DNA from: Augochlora pura
Lineage: Eukaryota > Arthropoda > Insecta > Hymenoptera > Halictidae
Assembly: GCF_028453695.1 (NCBI RefSeq)
Contig: NC_135775.1
Location: 9,440,046-9,504,045 of the forward strand
DNA length: 64,000 nucleotides
Direction of reading: 5' to 3'
The notes under the pieces are model-generated. The model did not search any database, was not told the DNA's origin, and saw only the letters and a program-made list of their open reading frames with translations. Below, one piece after another: positions 26,201 through 38,901 of the stretch (positions are counted from its first letter, which is position 1; the number at the start of each line of letters is the position of its first letter). A program made the position numbers and the translations under genes.

Positions 26201-27325
26201 ATCCTTCTCGTTTCAGAGTGAAACGTGCGCGAGTCAGGCTTGCAATGAAATGAAACCGTTCGATAAGAATAGAGAAGAATTAGATTTTATGCATTGAAGG
26301 GAGAATTTACCGTAACTCACTGAATCGATAAATCTCTTCGCGGGAATCAATGTACTATGCCTGTTGTTTCCAAAAACTATGGTATTAACGAAACAATTAA
26401 TATTTGGTATTACCTTTATACACTTCCCAGAAATGATTAAATAAAGGATCCTGCGATAATTTCACCAATTGTTCATCATCTTCTGCTTTGTATTTTGAAT
26501 TAATGAACTTACTCTATTGATAATGTCATTTTTTAAGGATGCAGATTTTTATAACACAAACAGTAAAAATTCATATTTTTTAAAGTATGAAGACAAAGGA
26601 AATGGATGAATTCATGTTTCGTGGAATATATGGTTGTAAACAAAATTTTTACTGACTTCAACTTCAATTTTACAATATTTTTCAATTGTATTTTCAATCA
26701 ATAAACGATGCTTGATTTATAATACGGTATCTTAGAGACACGCATCTTACAGAGCAATTAAAACGACCAGAAAAATTATATGTTGCTTAGAAAGGAAAAT
26801 TCAGTATCCCTAATTTTATTGTCTGAATAGTTTAAACGTTGATCATGGATCTAAATATTTTTGGCATAAATGTTCGAATGATTTTGTCTGATCCACGAGC
26901 AAAATAAATTAAGGGGGTCAGCCAGGACTTTCACTGGCTCGAAGCTGGATAACGGGCCCCGTCACCTATTTGCGAATAAGGCAAACGGGGCGTACACAGG
27001 CTGCATTATGCATACGCTAAAAGCATCCTCCTCACTGTCGTGTCACGATGAATAAATAATTATCTCTATCCAGTGAAGATTCCGCCAGCTGACGAAGTGT
27101 GCTCCTCTATGCACGCGACAAACTACTTTCTCGAGATATTCATACTTTATATACGGCAGCTCTGTGTTCAGTGTTCTCGCGACGCGACGATTAGAAGCGG
27201 AACAGTGATGAGCTCGCGGTTGAGTCGACCTACTCGATATCACGTCAATTTTCTGCTGAATAATTTTCTCCGTTATCCTAAAATTTGTCCCCTTTTGTCA
27301 AGGATGATCCATGCTTTTAATTAAA
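23292..27325. other. noncoding DNA with CpG-rich blocks
   Basis: CpG-rich blocks at about 23590-23860 and 24600-25140, otherwise AT-rich. Reading frames of up to 103 codons show no domain. No gene is supported. Confidence 0.5.
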
Positions 27326-27369
27326 TTAACACTAAGTTCACGGAACGAGTTATTTTGACACGTTCCAGA
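27326..27369. mobile_element. left end of a TTAA element (CACTAAGTTCACGG)
   Basis: TTAA at 27326-27329 is followed by CACTAAGTTCACGG, related to the piggyBac-type end CACTAAACCTACCG at 42539. GGAACG (27342-27347) and CGTTCC (27361-27366) form a palindrome centred 25 bp from the TTAA. I could not find a matching right end. Confidence 0.4.
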
Positions 27370-29717
27370 TTTTTTAATTTGCGTTTTATATAATCACTAA
27401 GATACATTTATTTATACATTTGTAAGAATTTTTTCGATAATTTTGTTAGACACATATTTACGAACAAAAGCTATTTATCGTAAGCTATTTATTCGTTAAC
27501 TTTATTTATCGTTAACATTTGAGAAAAATTTAATATTTTAACGAATATACGTCTTATCAAATTAAAAGTACATGTTATGTATATATTATATCGCAATATT
27601 GTTTTACTTAGTGCATGTGACAAATGAGAGAAATAATAAAAAGAAATAGAAAATAAAACAGAAGTTAAAAATTAAAAGTTAAATCTTTATTTTATGTTAA
27701 GAAGGTTTAGTGTACACAGGGATATGTGTCTCTGTAACATGTTTCTCAACCTTTGCCTATAAATATGTATTACAATAAAAATCACTGAAAATCGGATAAA
27801 TACATGCTTGGAATTTTTACGAAGCAACATAAAGTAGCTGCTTTTAGAGTTCCGTAAACATAGCGCAAAATATTTGTGCAAGCATACAGCAGGTAGAAAC
27901 GTTTAATTAAGTACATTTTTCACTTGGTATTCTGAAATTTTATTACCAGAGAAACGCCAGGTACATCCAAAGGGAAAAACGCTATAGAAATGAATACTTG
28001 TATAAAATATTACAGGCTAATTAGCGCACAGTACGGCGAAGAGAAAATATTCCGACAAAGAAATTCAACAGTGACACTGTTACATAGCATTCTGCCGAAT
28101 GTACGTATCGATGTTGCAAACAGATGTCGAAAATTGTTATAACTAGCATTGAACAAACAAGCACGCGATGTGTAAAGTAAACGCAGCTCGGCTAATAAAA
28201 AGCGTTTGTTATTTTCCGTAACATTTTATGATAAACATTTGATTAGACATTATTTTTGAAATACGAAAATTTTTCGCGTCACTAGGAACACCGCGTTCGA
28301 TGACACAGTTTTTAGCGAAGTTTTCTCTATCGATTCCTTCGGCATATTCTGCTCCCGTTAAATGGCAGAAAAGATTAGCTCGGAGTAAATTTAACCCGTT
28401 TCAATTTCTCGCGCTATTACTTTAGGAGTTTTTTTTATTCGGGAACACTAAATAATATCGTTCTGGCAGATTCGCAGGGTGTATAAGCATAGATCACGGC
28501 TACACGATCCTCATAGAGCGGCCGACAGTCGAGAAGGTACCATAACTCGTGCCGTTTTTCCCCGTCGATCTGATAATTTGTCGACGATTTATATCGAGCT
28601 TTGCTATCGCCGCGGCGGACAGGATTTAATATATGTTTGCTTTTTTCGCGGTTGTCAAGGGTGCTATTGTCGGCGATTCCTTTGTCTCCCGTCCTAGACT
28701 ATCGATCCTGTGTTCGATAGGCAGTGTGGTTTCGGCGGAGCAGCGTGTATACCTTCATACATAAATATTTGGACAATCGAAAATGTATTTGAACGATTTC
28801 TGATCTCCTAAAAATCACCGATATTCGATCTATTGCAATTTCGTGAAAACAAATCGTACGATAACGCAACACGTTTTATTTGAAAACTTAAAACTTCTAG
28901 TTTCAGAAAACATAAATTAATTTGTTTTAAGATGTTTAAAACGAATTTAGATGTTCCACGATGTTTCATTTAAAGTCACATTCCCTCTAGTTAATAACAG
29001 ATAATTTGAAACATTGTAAAACATTGAACAATTTTTCTCGTGATTAAATATCATAAAAGCTTCTACTATAGAACCATCTCAAAAAAATTTATTTGTGATT
29101 TTTTTGTGTTACACTGCCAACATCGCAATAACATAAAATATCACATGAACATCGCGTGGCTTATTCTGGACTCCGATAATGTTGCATTAAACAATAAGAA
29201 AAGATCGTAGACCAAGTTTATAGGAATCCTTTTAAAGGTAGAGATTATACCTTCAAATGTATGTTCGATTTAATTATAAAAACAATTTTTTAGTTATTTG
29301 CCATAGAGGATTGTATTTTATGTATTTTAAAAGATGTTTGAATCTGCATGAGAAGATTTAATAAATACAGAGTTTTGTGAACAATATTTAATGTAGTATA
29401 ATCAACAATAGAACAGACGTATTTACATATAAAAAAATATTAGCATAACTGAAAAACCATTCTCCTTACATTAGAAAAAAATTAGAACATTTTTTAAAAC
29501 GGAACAACACTACTAAAATTGAACTAAACTTGAATTTATTCTAAATGTTTAGTTATCAAGATTTATAAAAGGCAAGGCTTAAATTTTCATTACAAGTACA
29601 GATAAAAAAATTTCAGAAGATATCACTTAATTTTCATATCACTCGATATGGCTGATTGTAAACAAATAACGCCTCCTGACTCCTGTAACCGTCTTGCCCC
29701 CCCCCCCCCCCCATAAT
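27370..29717. other. AT-rich noncoding DNA
   Basis: A modestly CpG-rich patch lies at about 28450-28740. A poly-C run of 16 sits at 29697-29712. No gene is supported. Confidence 0.5.
29697..29712. repeat. poly-C tract (16 C)
   Basis: An uninterrupted run of 16 C immediately upstream of the second copy of the dispersed repeat. Confidence 0.95.
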
Positions 29718-29950
29718 CTCCTCCTAGACTCTTCCATTTTGTTTTTATTCCAGATTTCTGAGTATTATTGGCTACGTTACGCGCTGAACAAGAGACGTGA
29801 TTAGATGAAGCGGTCAACCGATACTTCTTGTTCCTCGCATCGATTAGTTTATCAGTCTTCTTATTTACCAATCGAAATGGGTTTTGGAAGGTTATAGACA
29901 AGTGGGAACTACGGATGTACAGGTACCTCTTTTGCCCCTCGACAGAAATT
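29718..29950 (+). repeat. dispersed repeat, copy 2 (first copy at 14232)
   Basis: Aligns with 14232-14400: TATTGGCTACGTTACGCG, CTGAACAAGAGACGTGA, GAAATGGGTTTTGGAAGG, CCCTCGACAGAAATT. It has about 45 bp absent from copy 1. The class is unknown. Confidence 0.65.
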
Positions 29951-31305
29951 GTGCTATTTTTCCAATAACGGATGGTACACGTTGCACCGAATATTTTCTA
30001 TCACAGCACAACCTCAAAAACGAAAAGACCACTTTAGGTAATAACAGTACGGCTGTTCTTGTCTGAAGGTTTATTTTTATAATATCCTATAATATATATA
30101 ATAATTTTTAATATTTATTAATATTTATTATATATTACAGTATCCTACTAGACGATGATATTTAAATAATATGTATTTAAATAATACAGTGATTTGATGA
30201 TGGAACATTTGGCTAGAATATTGTAAAAATAAATATTCGAACAAGGGAATCTATTCCATACATCTAAATATTTCGTTTACCGTGTAAATAGTTCCACTGT
30301 GGTAGTATAAGTACGCAATCTATAGCAATTCGCGATGATACTTATGGCTAGAAGTGTAATTCCGTGGGAAGAGCAGAAACGTGTGTGGCTTGTCAACAAC
30401 CGGCGGCGGATATCGCATAATAATTCGATCATGAGCCCCGCACCGCACCGGGTTCCATCGTTTACGAATTTCACCGGGGACGCGGGGCGAGACGCGTCGA
30501 AAAATATGACGAATATATTTTCGGGTCACTTGAAATTCGAAACGGCGAAAGAAAATCGGAACGCACGCGCCGCTCGGCGTCGCACAAAGCGGAATATTTC
30601 GCGCGGCAGCCAATGGCGCAGAAAAAATGAATTCTCGGCCGTCTCGTTTCACGCTGGCTGACGCCCTTTTTTTCACCTAGATGTTCGCGAAATTGCCTTC
30701 CACTATGAACCGCCCATGGTCCCGAAGGTGCTCTCTCTGCCCTCCACATACACTCCGCCGGCATTCTCCTATTTCTGCGTGTCCCCGTTCCTTCGTATTA
30801 CCTTCCTTTCAGTTTTCACGTTATTCTTCCACCGCCGCGCCGTTCCACTGCCCCGCCGCCACCCACCCCCCACTTTCACTAGTCCCCCCCCCCAGCTTTT
30901 CCTTATTTCTCCATTTATTCTATTTCGCTCGCTTATTTCCCCCCAAGTTCTCGAACTCTTTCTGATTGCTCGTGGTCTTGTACCTCTCATGGCATTTCTC
31001 CCCGGTTAGAGTTGCCTATTTTTCGGTTATGGGATTGCACGAACTTGTCGTCTCTTCAAGTGGAATCGCATTGTACGAGGATGTAAAGTTCTATTGTTTT
31101 GTAAATTAGATTCCTTTAGAAATAAGATCGAATGGAAAGATTTGAAACTCGGGGTTTGTCGTATGTTGATGTGTATCGTTTTAGAAATGTGTTGTACTTT
31201 CGTGTGGCGAACAATGGTCCAATCTATTTTTGGCGAAACGTAAGGGCAGCCCCTAGCGTTAGAAATAAAAAGTATAGTCTTTAGACAATAAGAGGGCGCT
31301 CTGTA

Positions 31306-31346
31306 TTTCCCCTATTTACTAGCGCGGCAGCTAATAAGAGGGGAAT
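31306..31346 (+). other. hairpin with about 16-bp arms
   Basis: TTTCCCCTATTTACTAGC and GCTAATAAGAGGGGAATT are near-reverse complements separated by a short GCGGCA loop. This could be a small transcript hairpin or a relic of a palindromic MITE. Confidence 0.4.
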
Positions 31347-33045
31347 TGCAAACACAAAGGTATCTTTTTGTTGCGCGAGTACTACACTTTTTATTTGTAA
31401 CGTTAAGAACTGTTTTCACCTTTTCAATAATAATGCATACATTTTTCATAAATAATTCACAAGTTTTTGCCGCAGTCCATTATTCTACAGAAAAGTAGAA
31501 ATGTAAATACACATCAACATACAATAAATCTTTCTGCAACTACTATTTATACAGAAATTTAATACATTACACGGGGAAGAATAAACCGAATGCGCATTCT
31601 TTTCATTCGCGCTTACAATAGGAAAACGGTGTCAAATGAAGCGGAAAATTTAATTAAGATGTACGAGCCGCTGTTTTGTTCGAGTACATTCATCGTACAG
31701 AGAGGAGTTTCATACGAAGAATGAATCCTCGTCAGGCATTTTAATTGCAAATGACCGGTACAGTTCGCTCTAAGCCGAAACGATTTCATTGCGGCAAGAT
31801 CGAGCCTTGTGTCTGGCTGATTTACAACGGCGGATAATATTGACATGGCCGCCTCGATCGATCCACGCTTAGATTCCCGTTGCCTGATACGTTCAGGTAA
31901 TCCGGTACGTGATCTATAATACCGGAGTTCGCATACTGATGAACACTCGCTGTGCGTACACGGACACGCGGCCGGTTTCACGCGAAACCTGCGGAAGTAA
32001 GAGGATCCGTGGGTCACGTCTTACCAACGCGAGACTGCTTCATCAAGGCTGTCCGTCATGTCGGCGGGAAATTCTTTAATCGGGAATTTCACTCGGAATT
32101 CTGTTACGTGGGGAATTCTTAATCCCGTTACGGGTTCATCCTCGATTTTACAGAAATGAACCATTTCTCATCCAGGTCCACTTAAAGTCTAATTCGTCAG
32201 ATAGTAATCGCAGGTACGTCCTGCGAACATATTTCATTTTTCAATGCGCGCGTTTTGTATAAGCATTTTACTGTGTCCAATCACTTGCCAGGTATACATC
32301 GCTCTGTACATTGATTAGTGTGCCATATAATACATTCATTTCTATGTTAATATCTATGATTTTCGACGATAATGACATCGTTCAATTATATTGTATTTTA
32401 TTTGAATTATACCTGATATGTAAATTAACTCGTAATTATATAAAAAAGGGGGTATTGTTATTTATGGATAGAATCGTTTAATGAATATTAGAAACCAATT
32501 AAAGGTATATTTTATCTTAATAATATTAATATTTCTAAATACTGCTTGAAAAGTATAGGGCTCATCGTAAGTCCACTAATTTATGAAATCGCGTCTTCTA
32601 CAATTTCAATCTATTAATGCGCTGTTGGTTTTAAAATCTTTTCAAGGCAATTGTTCCAACAACTCCCTCCTAAAAAATCAAGACCAATGGCTATACTGCC
32701 AGTCACGTTCCAAAAGTGAAAGTAACCTCCAACCATAGATTCGCAAAACCTATTCGTCACTTACATCGCGAATAATTAATCGCAGAGACAAAGTTCGTCC
32801 GTACAGTTCGTCGACAGGTGGAAATAATACTTCTGATTACGATACGGCGCAATCCGCGCGATCTAGCGCCCCGCTGAAATGAGTGAGCCAACAATTTTGC
32901 AGCATTAAAAATACAAAACGTTTCGACGAGGAGAAAGCAATTTAGTGGCGTTTGGAGCTAGCGCGGCATTTCGCGCGTGCTTGCGAACCATTTTTCACTG
33001 CTTGTTTCGAGAAGAGACAGAACGAGGGACGGAGAAAGAGCGAGC

Positions 33046-33071
33046 GAGAGAGAGAGAGAGAGAGAGAGAGA
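33046..33071 (+). repeat. (GA)n microsatellite
   Basis: About 13 uninterrupted GA units within a purine-rich stretch at the edge of a CpG-rich block. Confidence 0.9.
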
Positions 33072-34309
33072 AAATGAGAGAGGGCGAGTAAAAAAAGAGG
33101 CGACAGTCTCTCCGTTATTTTTCAATGTTTGATAATTCCGGAAGAGTACGTCACCAGTGCTGCGCGACCGCATCATCGCCGCCCGCGCGCTTTGTCGGCG
33201 TTTCGCTCGCTCGCTCTACCAAATTACACCCGGCCCCGCTGGAAAACCAGCTTTTTTGTCGGCGTGATCCTATACAGGGAGCGATGTTTGCGTCGGTCGC
33301 CGGGAAACAGTATCCAATGCGGCCGTTTCGCCGCGGATCAGCCGGGGACCGGCCGCGGCAGATTTAATCTGTTTGCAAATCGGCGCCGGGCCGCGGATGT
33401 AAAACTGCCGGCTGTCGCGAATGAACTCGCGCTTTTCCGCGTTTATTAAAACGTCGTGGTCGGGGCCCGCGACACCCGCGAAATTGCGCGCGCGAAATGT
33501 TGACGGGCCACACCGGAATTTCATCCCGAAACGATCCGGAAAGTGTGATGAAGTTTGCCGTCGGTCAGCCGTGACCGAACTGCTATGAGCCTGATACGGC
33601 CAGACATGCCGCGAAGTCGCGAAAATGTACCGGGTGCCGTGCACTCGTCCCGGTAAGGAGCCGGCGGGTGATCTAGCGATCCTCGCTCAAGTGACTCCCC
33701 TAAATGGTATGCGACAGCGCATAGACGAACGCGTTTCCAGTACACAAATTCCAAATTCATTTGAAAGCGTATGGATTTCAAGCTTCCGTGAAATGTGACG
33801 GATTTCGTGGGCTATTTACACGATATCGGGCTAGTCAAATTCCAATAGGGAATTTCTACGCTGTAAGATTTTTTTGAAGCATTATTTTTTTGTAGAATGA
33901 ATCAATATGTCGTCAGATACATTATCAAAGACTCTAGATAAAATAAATTATGATTCTGTGTTTTCAAACGAGATATATTGTAACAAATATTTCTTTATAT
34001 CAAATGACCAAACCAATCAGTAGAATAGTCAAGCATATGGTCAGACACGATGTAACAATTTTACTGTTTCTTTAATACCAAGATTATGTATTAAATTTAA
34101 ACAGCAACATTCTTACAACTATTTGTAAATTCAACGAATATTCTACATTTTTGTTATTTGAAGTATTGTTTCATAGTGGAACGAGTCTGTATGCAATCAG
34201 GCGTACACAAATTCTGATTCAGTTAAACTGTACAAGTTTGGTCATACGTACACCATTATTCAATTAAAGCCTGACAAATTTTCCTCGCATAACTGCATTG
34301 GAATAACCT

Positions 34310-34354
34310 TTATTTATATACTACTACGATAAACTTATTTATATACTACTACGA
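34310..34354 (+). repeat. 25-bp tandem duplication
   Basis: TTATTTATATACTACTACGA occurs at 34310 and again at 34335 with only the spacer bases differing. Confidence 0.85.
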
Positions 34355-37300
34355 GTCTATATTATAGAGAAACACCCAAAAATCTTGAATGAAAAATGTC
34401 AAAAATTAAAGGAGAGCACCTGCATTAAGTTTCTTATTAGTTTTGCCGATAAGTCCAGAGCATGTGTGCTCGATTTTCCTATAAAATCGATAGAAAAGTA
34501 AGTCTGACAGGAAGTTCGAAAAATAATGTTCGAGATCGAACATTATCATCGACAGGGAAGTAAACCTCCATGGTTCGCCGGCACGGTAGATAGCTAACAT
34601 CGTAATTGACATCACGGGCAAGATTTAAATATCAAAAACATATCGAATAGCGAGCTTACAAATTTCAGCTGCGCGCATCCGTCTCCGCCGGGACAATGTT
34701 GCAAAATGTTTTAATGGAACGAAAATAGCGGGCGCGCGGTGTTCCGGTTCGGCAGCCGTGTTTGCGCGGAACAGTGTCGTTGTTTATGTTGAAATCGGAA
34801 TCGGCGAGCGTTAATTAAAAAAATTGAAATGGACTGCTCCGTTGAGTAGGAACGATTAATGCCTAGTGCCCCGATTCAATATCGAAATTGCGGAAAAGCT
34901 TTTTACCGTGATTCCGCGAGCGCGCGTTGCCCGCCTTCGTTGCTACGGCATTGTTGTTTTCCACCCCCGGGGACAATAATTATAAAAGATGGCGCGACGG
35001 CCACGATGAAAAATGGCTGACCTCGAAACGAGCAATTAATCTTCGTTCGACGCTGTAATTGACCGACGGAACAACTGCACAACGCAACAACGACCCCAGC
35101 GGCGTCTCAAGTGTGATATATTAACAAACGCAAAACACGGTAATAACCGCGCGTTACGGACCAGACTTTCTTCTCGTTTTTTCAGCTCGTCTTCCGTGTT
35201 TCCAGCTACGTGATTTTTCCGCATTTTCTACTGTTTTGCAAATTAAACGTGCTAGAATTTTTAAATTAAGCTATTAAACCCGGCGTCTCAGAACAGTATG
35301 AACATACAGTAATAACATTTATAAGTTCTAAGAATATTCATTAATCACAAATTTAGAATACACGTTCAAATTACAAGTAATGATAAATACAATAATAAAT
35401 ATAGAAAATGTTACGGAAGTTCCTCATTTTTTTTTTTAGAATTAAAAGAGCGGATAAAGAATTTCTAATTTCTCTGTTATATTTGAAATATTTGAAATCA
35501 TTTTAAAATCTCTGAATGTGGAAATGTTTTAATTTCAGGTCTATGGATTTTATTCGGTCCAAGTTTATGGTTTAGTTGCGGTGACTTGCGAAGCAAACGT
35601 CCCGCTGAAACAGACTCCGTGCACGGAGGGGGGGAGGAGGAGGAGGAGGAGTATTTCTGCGAAACGCGTCTGCGAGAAACTTGTTCGCCGAAGAGGATGC
35701 TTTCGCATCGGGCGAGGAATGTTCTTCGGTAACGGGGTGAAGAATTCGGCATGGCTCCCGAGACGTTTCTTCGTTTCTTTGTGCGAGACTGATGGAGAAA
35801 TGGCGAACATTATTTGAATCCCTAAGGATTCGTGCACACAACTTTATGAGGATCGTTTTACAGTTAATCGGCCGAAGAATTGGAGAACTGCGGGGAATGT
35901 CTGGATATCTCTCCCGAGAAATATTCGTTTTGCCAATGGAAATATCCCGGCGTTTAATTGTCTATTGTTGAGCCGCGGATATTTATACAGATTTCCGAGG
36001 CTCCGTAAACGAGTTTATAAAACAAAGCAAAAATTTCCTTCCGATAATTGCGCCGCTCGTTAAATAAAATACGAAACGCGAGCGGAAATTATAGCTAATT
36101 TTTAACCAACGGTTTCGCTATCCGTTTCGTTGGCTGCCTTCGAAGCTATTGTTTCGTCCAAAATAACATATACGTAACATAACATGTGTATATTTATGTA
36201 TGCATATATCTAATAGAGTGAAGTTTATAATTAAATTACAGTTTATGTGATTTATAAGTTAGAATCTTTACATTTAGAAGTAACGCATGCATCGCGATGT
36301 TCAAACTTTCTACATAAAGTCATACTAATATTTTCGGACAAAATACTGCAAACATTGTGGCTCGTAAAGGTAGCGTTAATACTCCTATCTCGGCATGTTT
36401 CACATACTTAACTGTCTCGTAGCAAAACTCGCGGTGCATTCATCAGTGACAAACAGAAGTTTATCTTTCTGATTAAGAAGTCCGACGGCGTGTTTGCGTG
36501 AATAATCAACAGCCGGGTAATTGAATCAACAAAGTTGCAAACCTATTGGTCGCGGGGAATGCTAAGGGAATTACATTGCGGGGGTATTTTTTCTTTGCTT
36601 GAGTGCCGTGTTCAGCATAGGAGAAGGCGTTCCGGCCAACCGTGTAACGAGTTTGTTACAGTACGCGCATTACTGTAACGAACTTTCTCTCGTTCCCGTA
36701 ATGCGTATTACAGTGGGTTCGCGTGTGTTTTGTTGGTGTTAGAGGCGGACTGCTTCCGGTCGTAGCGGTAAGTTCCGTTCAACTGCTGTATAATGCCCCT
36801 GCAGTATCAGAGGAACAGAACGTAGAAGAAAACGCGGCGGCGACGAGTGAGATACCGGAATTTTTAGAGTCGCCGTGCATTTACATTTTCATAGGAGACA
36901 ATGGGTATTTGGAGCTGGGAATTTTTCAAAATTAATGCACGGTATAAAATTATTTTGTCATTCACGTTTCCTGATGAGTAGTTTTAATTATATGTACGAC
37001 TACTTTTTTTCATATTGCAAGCCTTCATCAATTGTCATCACTGAATCACTGTTGCATTCTCTGTTTATGCCAGTTGAAGTTTTTAATTAATCTATAGTGT
37101 ATTGCAGTGTATATTTTCACGTTTAGATTGAGTTTCTGTATATTTCTGGTATCCGGTTGAAATTATTCACACGTGTCAGTTGAATTTCTTTAGGATTATT
37201 TCTAGTCTGTAATTCAATCTTTGCTTCATGAAATAATCAATATTCTAAGGAAGAAATCATAATGATCTGCAATTCGCGATTTTTCTCAAGAGATGACTTC

Positions 37301-37355
37301 AAATAACGGCGAAATATTTTTCTTCGCGTACTCAAGGCAAAGGCACTATACTAGC

Positions 37356-37605
37356 ACTACCCTTGCACTATATTAACGAGTCAGACTCGTGACAAAGATT
37401 TTGTGCAAGATCTACTAAATATGAATATTATTAATATCTTTGAAATCGAAATCAAATTTGATTCTTCTGTTATTAAAGCCTGTAAACGAAAGTAAATAAG
37501 GAGAATAGACAAAACGAAAATTGCTTGGTCCTATTAGGGAGAATATTAAGGATGAATAAGGGCTAATCGATGCAACGTGAAAGGCATCGTAGTGGAAGGG
37601 GTTAA
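37356..37605. mobile_element. TTAA MITE, CCCTTGCACT family (reverse orientation)
   Basis: The left end CCCTTGCACTA starts at 37360 after a decayed target (ACTA). The right end is GTGGAAGGGG followed by TTAA at 37602-37605. The interior is the reverse complement of 22440-22714 (GGTCCTATTAGG, GAAAGTAAATAAGGAGAATA). A palindrome ACGAGTC-a-GACTCGT is centred at 37383, about 24 bp from the left end. Confidence 0.7.
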
Positions 37606-38203
37606 ATCATTAGATCTGAATATTTTTCTTCGGACATTAAGAGAAACTTTCAGGTGTCATTTCTGATCAATTTAATCGCGAGAAGAAAGTGATTTCAAGA
37701 TAATGAGTCACTGTAGAATTCATGCTGAACTCTCATAAAACGTAGAGGATAGTCAATAAATCGATCAGAGGAACAAGTTCACGGCCCCCTACAATCTCAA
37801 GCCAGCCTCGCGTGACTCAGAAAAGAACACGGTCATAAAAGATCAACCGCCTGCTCACTCTTCTCCACAGATCCCCAAATATGTTCTCCAACCCTCGAAA
37901 TCTCCAGGACCTACGCCATAAAACTACAATTCATGAATTACACCGGCAATATTTACTTCTGCAGAACCAGTCGATAAAACCAGGCATACCATATTGCAGC
38001 TATTGCAACCATCGTATCTCTCGCCGCTACGAACTTTTGTTTGTCCCAGACATTGGCTTCGAGAAATTGAATTTGATAATTCATAAAGCGTGCGCGGTAT
38101 TGAATAGGAATTGGAGGACACGTCAATACTAAAGTTTACTTCTTGCGCATATCCGACGTTCGAATTCATTTTTTTTTCGAAAGCACTGGTCAGAACAATG
38201 TTA
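37606..38203. other. noncoding DNA
   Basis: A plus-strand frame of 83 codons at 37881-38132 lacks domains and splice support. I see nothing else here. Confidence 0.45.
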
Positions 38204-38745
38204 TCAACCAGTTAAGTGTGTTTGACGACCATATCCGTCCTGGAGATGTGACAGAATTTTGTGTCATTAAGATTATATCCGTCATGCTTAAAATTTTGTT
38301 ACAATTTAATATTTAAATTTTAATTCTTCCGACAACTAAAATATATTCGTAAATTTTAATATGTTTAACACGTTCGTCGCCGCGTCACTCATACCTGGGT
38401 GACATTAATTTCTGACCAATTTTGAAAATTTATTTTTATTCCAATATATTCGAGCAAAATGAATTCGACTATGATTTTTCGAATGCGAAAGAGTTCTGAT
38501 GTCATCCCCTATGATAAATGTGACCTTTTTACTTTTATTTTAATTAATTAAATTGCTTTCATTATGTGGGGATTTTAGTGTCTAATTGTTGGCGACGAAC
38601 GTGTTAAAATGTTTAGAGGTCAAGACGAAATGAAACGAACAAATGAAAATTATAAATCGTCATCTTCGTCACCTTCGTCATCGCTTGATTATCGTGGCAC
38701 ACCCTAGTGGGCGCATAGCAAAGAGATCGCCAGTTAACTGGTTAA
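38204..38745. mobile_element. composite TTAA MITE, CCAGTTAA family, reverse orientation
   Basis: The left end is TCAA (decayed TTAA, 38204-38207) followed by CCAGTTAAGTGTGTTTGACG. The right end is CGCCAGTTAACTGG followed by TTAA (38742-38745). The interior is the reverse complement of 12960-13224. A second MITE (38365-38607) interrupts it. Two palindromic sites ending in ATCCGTC, at about 38223-38239 and 38262-38284, are 44 bp apart. Confidence 0.75.
38365..38607. mobile_element. MITE nested in the 38204-38745 element
   Basis: TTAA at 38365-38368 and 38604-38607 with a perfect 13-bp TIR, CACGTTCGTCGCC / GGCGACGAACGTG. A palindrome GTCACTCA-tacc-TGGGTGAC is centred 25.5 bp from the left TTAA. 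Comparison with the uninterrupted copy at 12956 suggests that AATATGTTT on the left (38358-38366) and AAAATGTTT on the right (38606-38614) are duplicated host sequence, which would fit an 8-9 bp target duplication instead of TTAA. The class is therefore uncertain. Confidence 0.75.
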
Positions 38746-38901
38746 AAATGTTTTAATCAATGTTTCATCTAGGCTCGCCAATTATTCATTCTACAAAAGC
38801 AGTTTTCGGTTACCATCCAGAGATCCTTTTGCAAATTCTGCTTCTGAATTTTTGTGCAAAACGAAAATGATTTCCGTAGTAGGAAGTATTGTACGTTATC
38901 G

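Larger units (their letters stand above)
29951..37355. other. noncoding DNA with several CpG-rich blocks
   Basis: CpG-rich blocks lie at about 30410-30990, 31800-32020, 33150-33760 and 34660-35230. Also present are a C10 run at 30884-30893, a hairpin at 31306-31346, a (GA)n run at 33046-33071 and a 25-bp duplication at 34310-34354. An isolated GTAAGT splice-donor-like site follows GTAGCG at about 36769. No coding gene is supported. Confidence 0.45.

Noticed and set aside
30681..31009. Two Pro/Ser/Phe-rich frames of 94 and 97 codons
   Set aside because: Pyrimidine-rich low-complexity DNA gives open frames in several phases; no domain.
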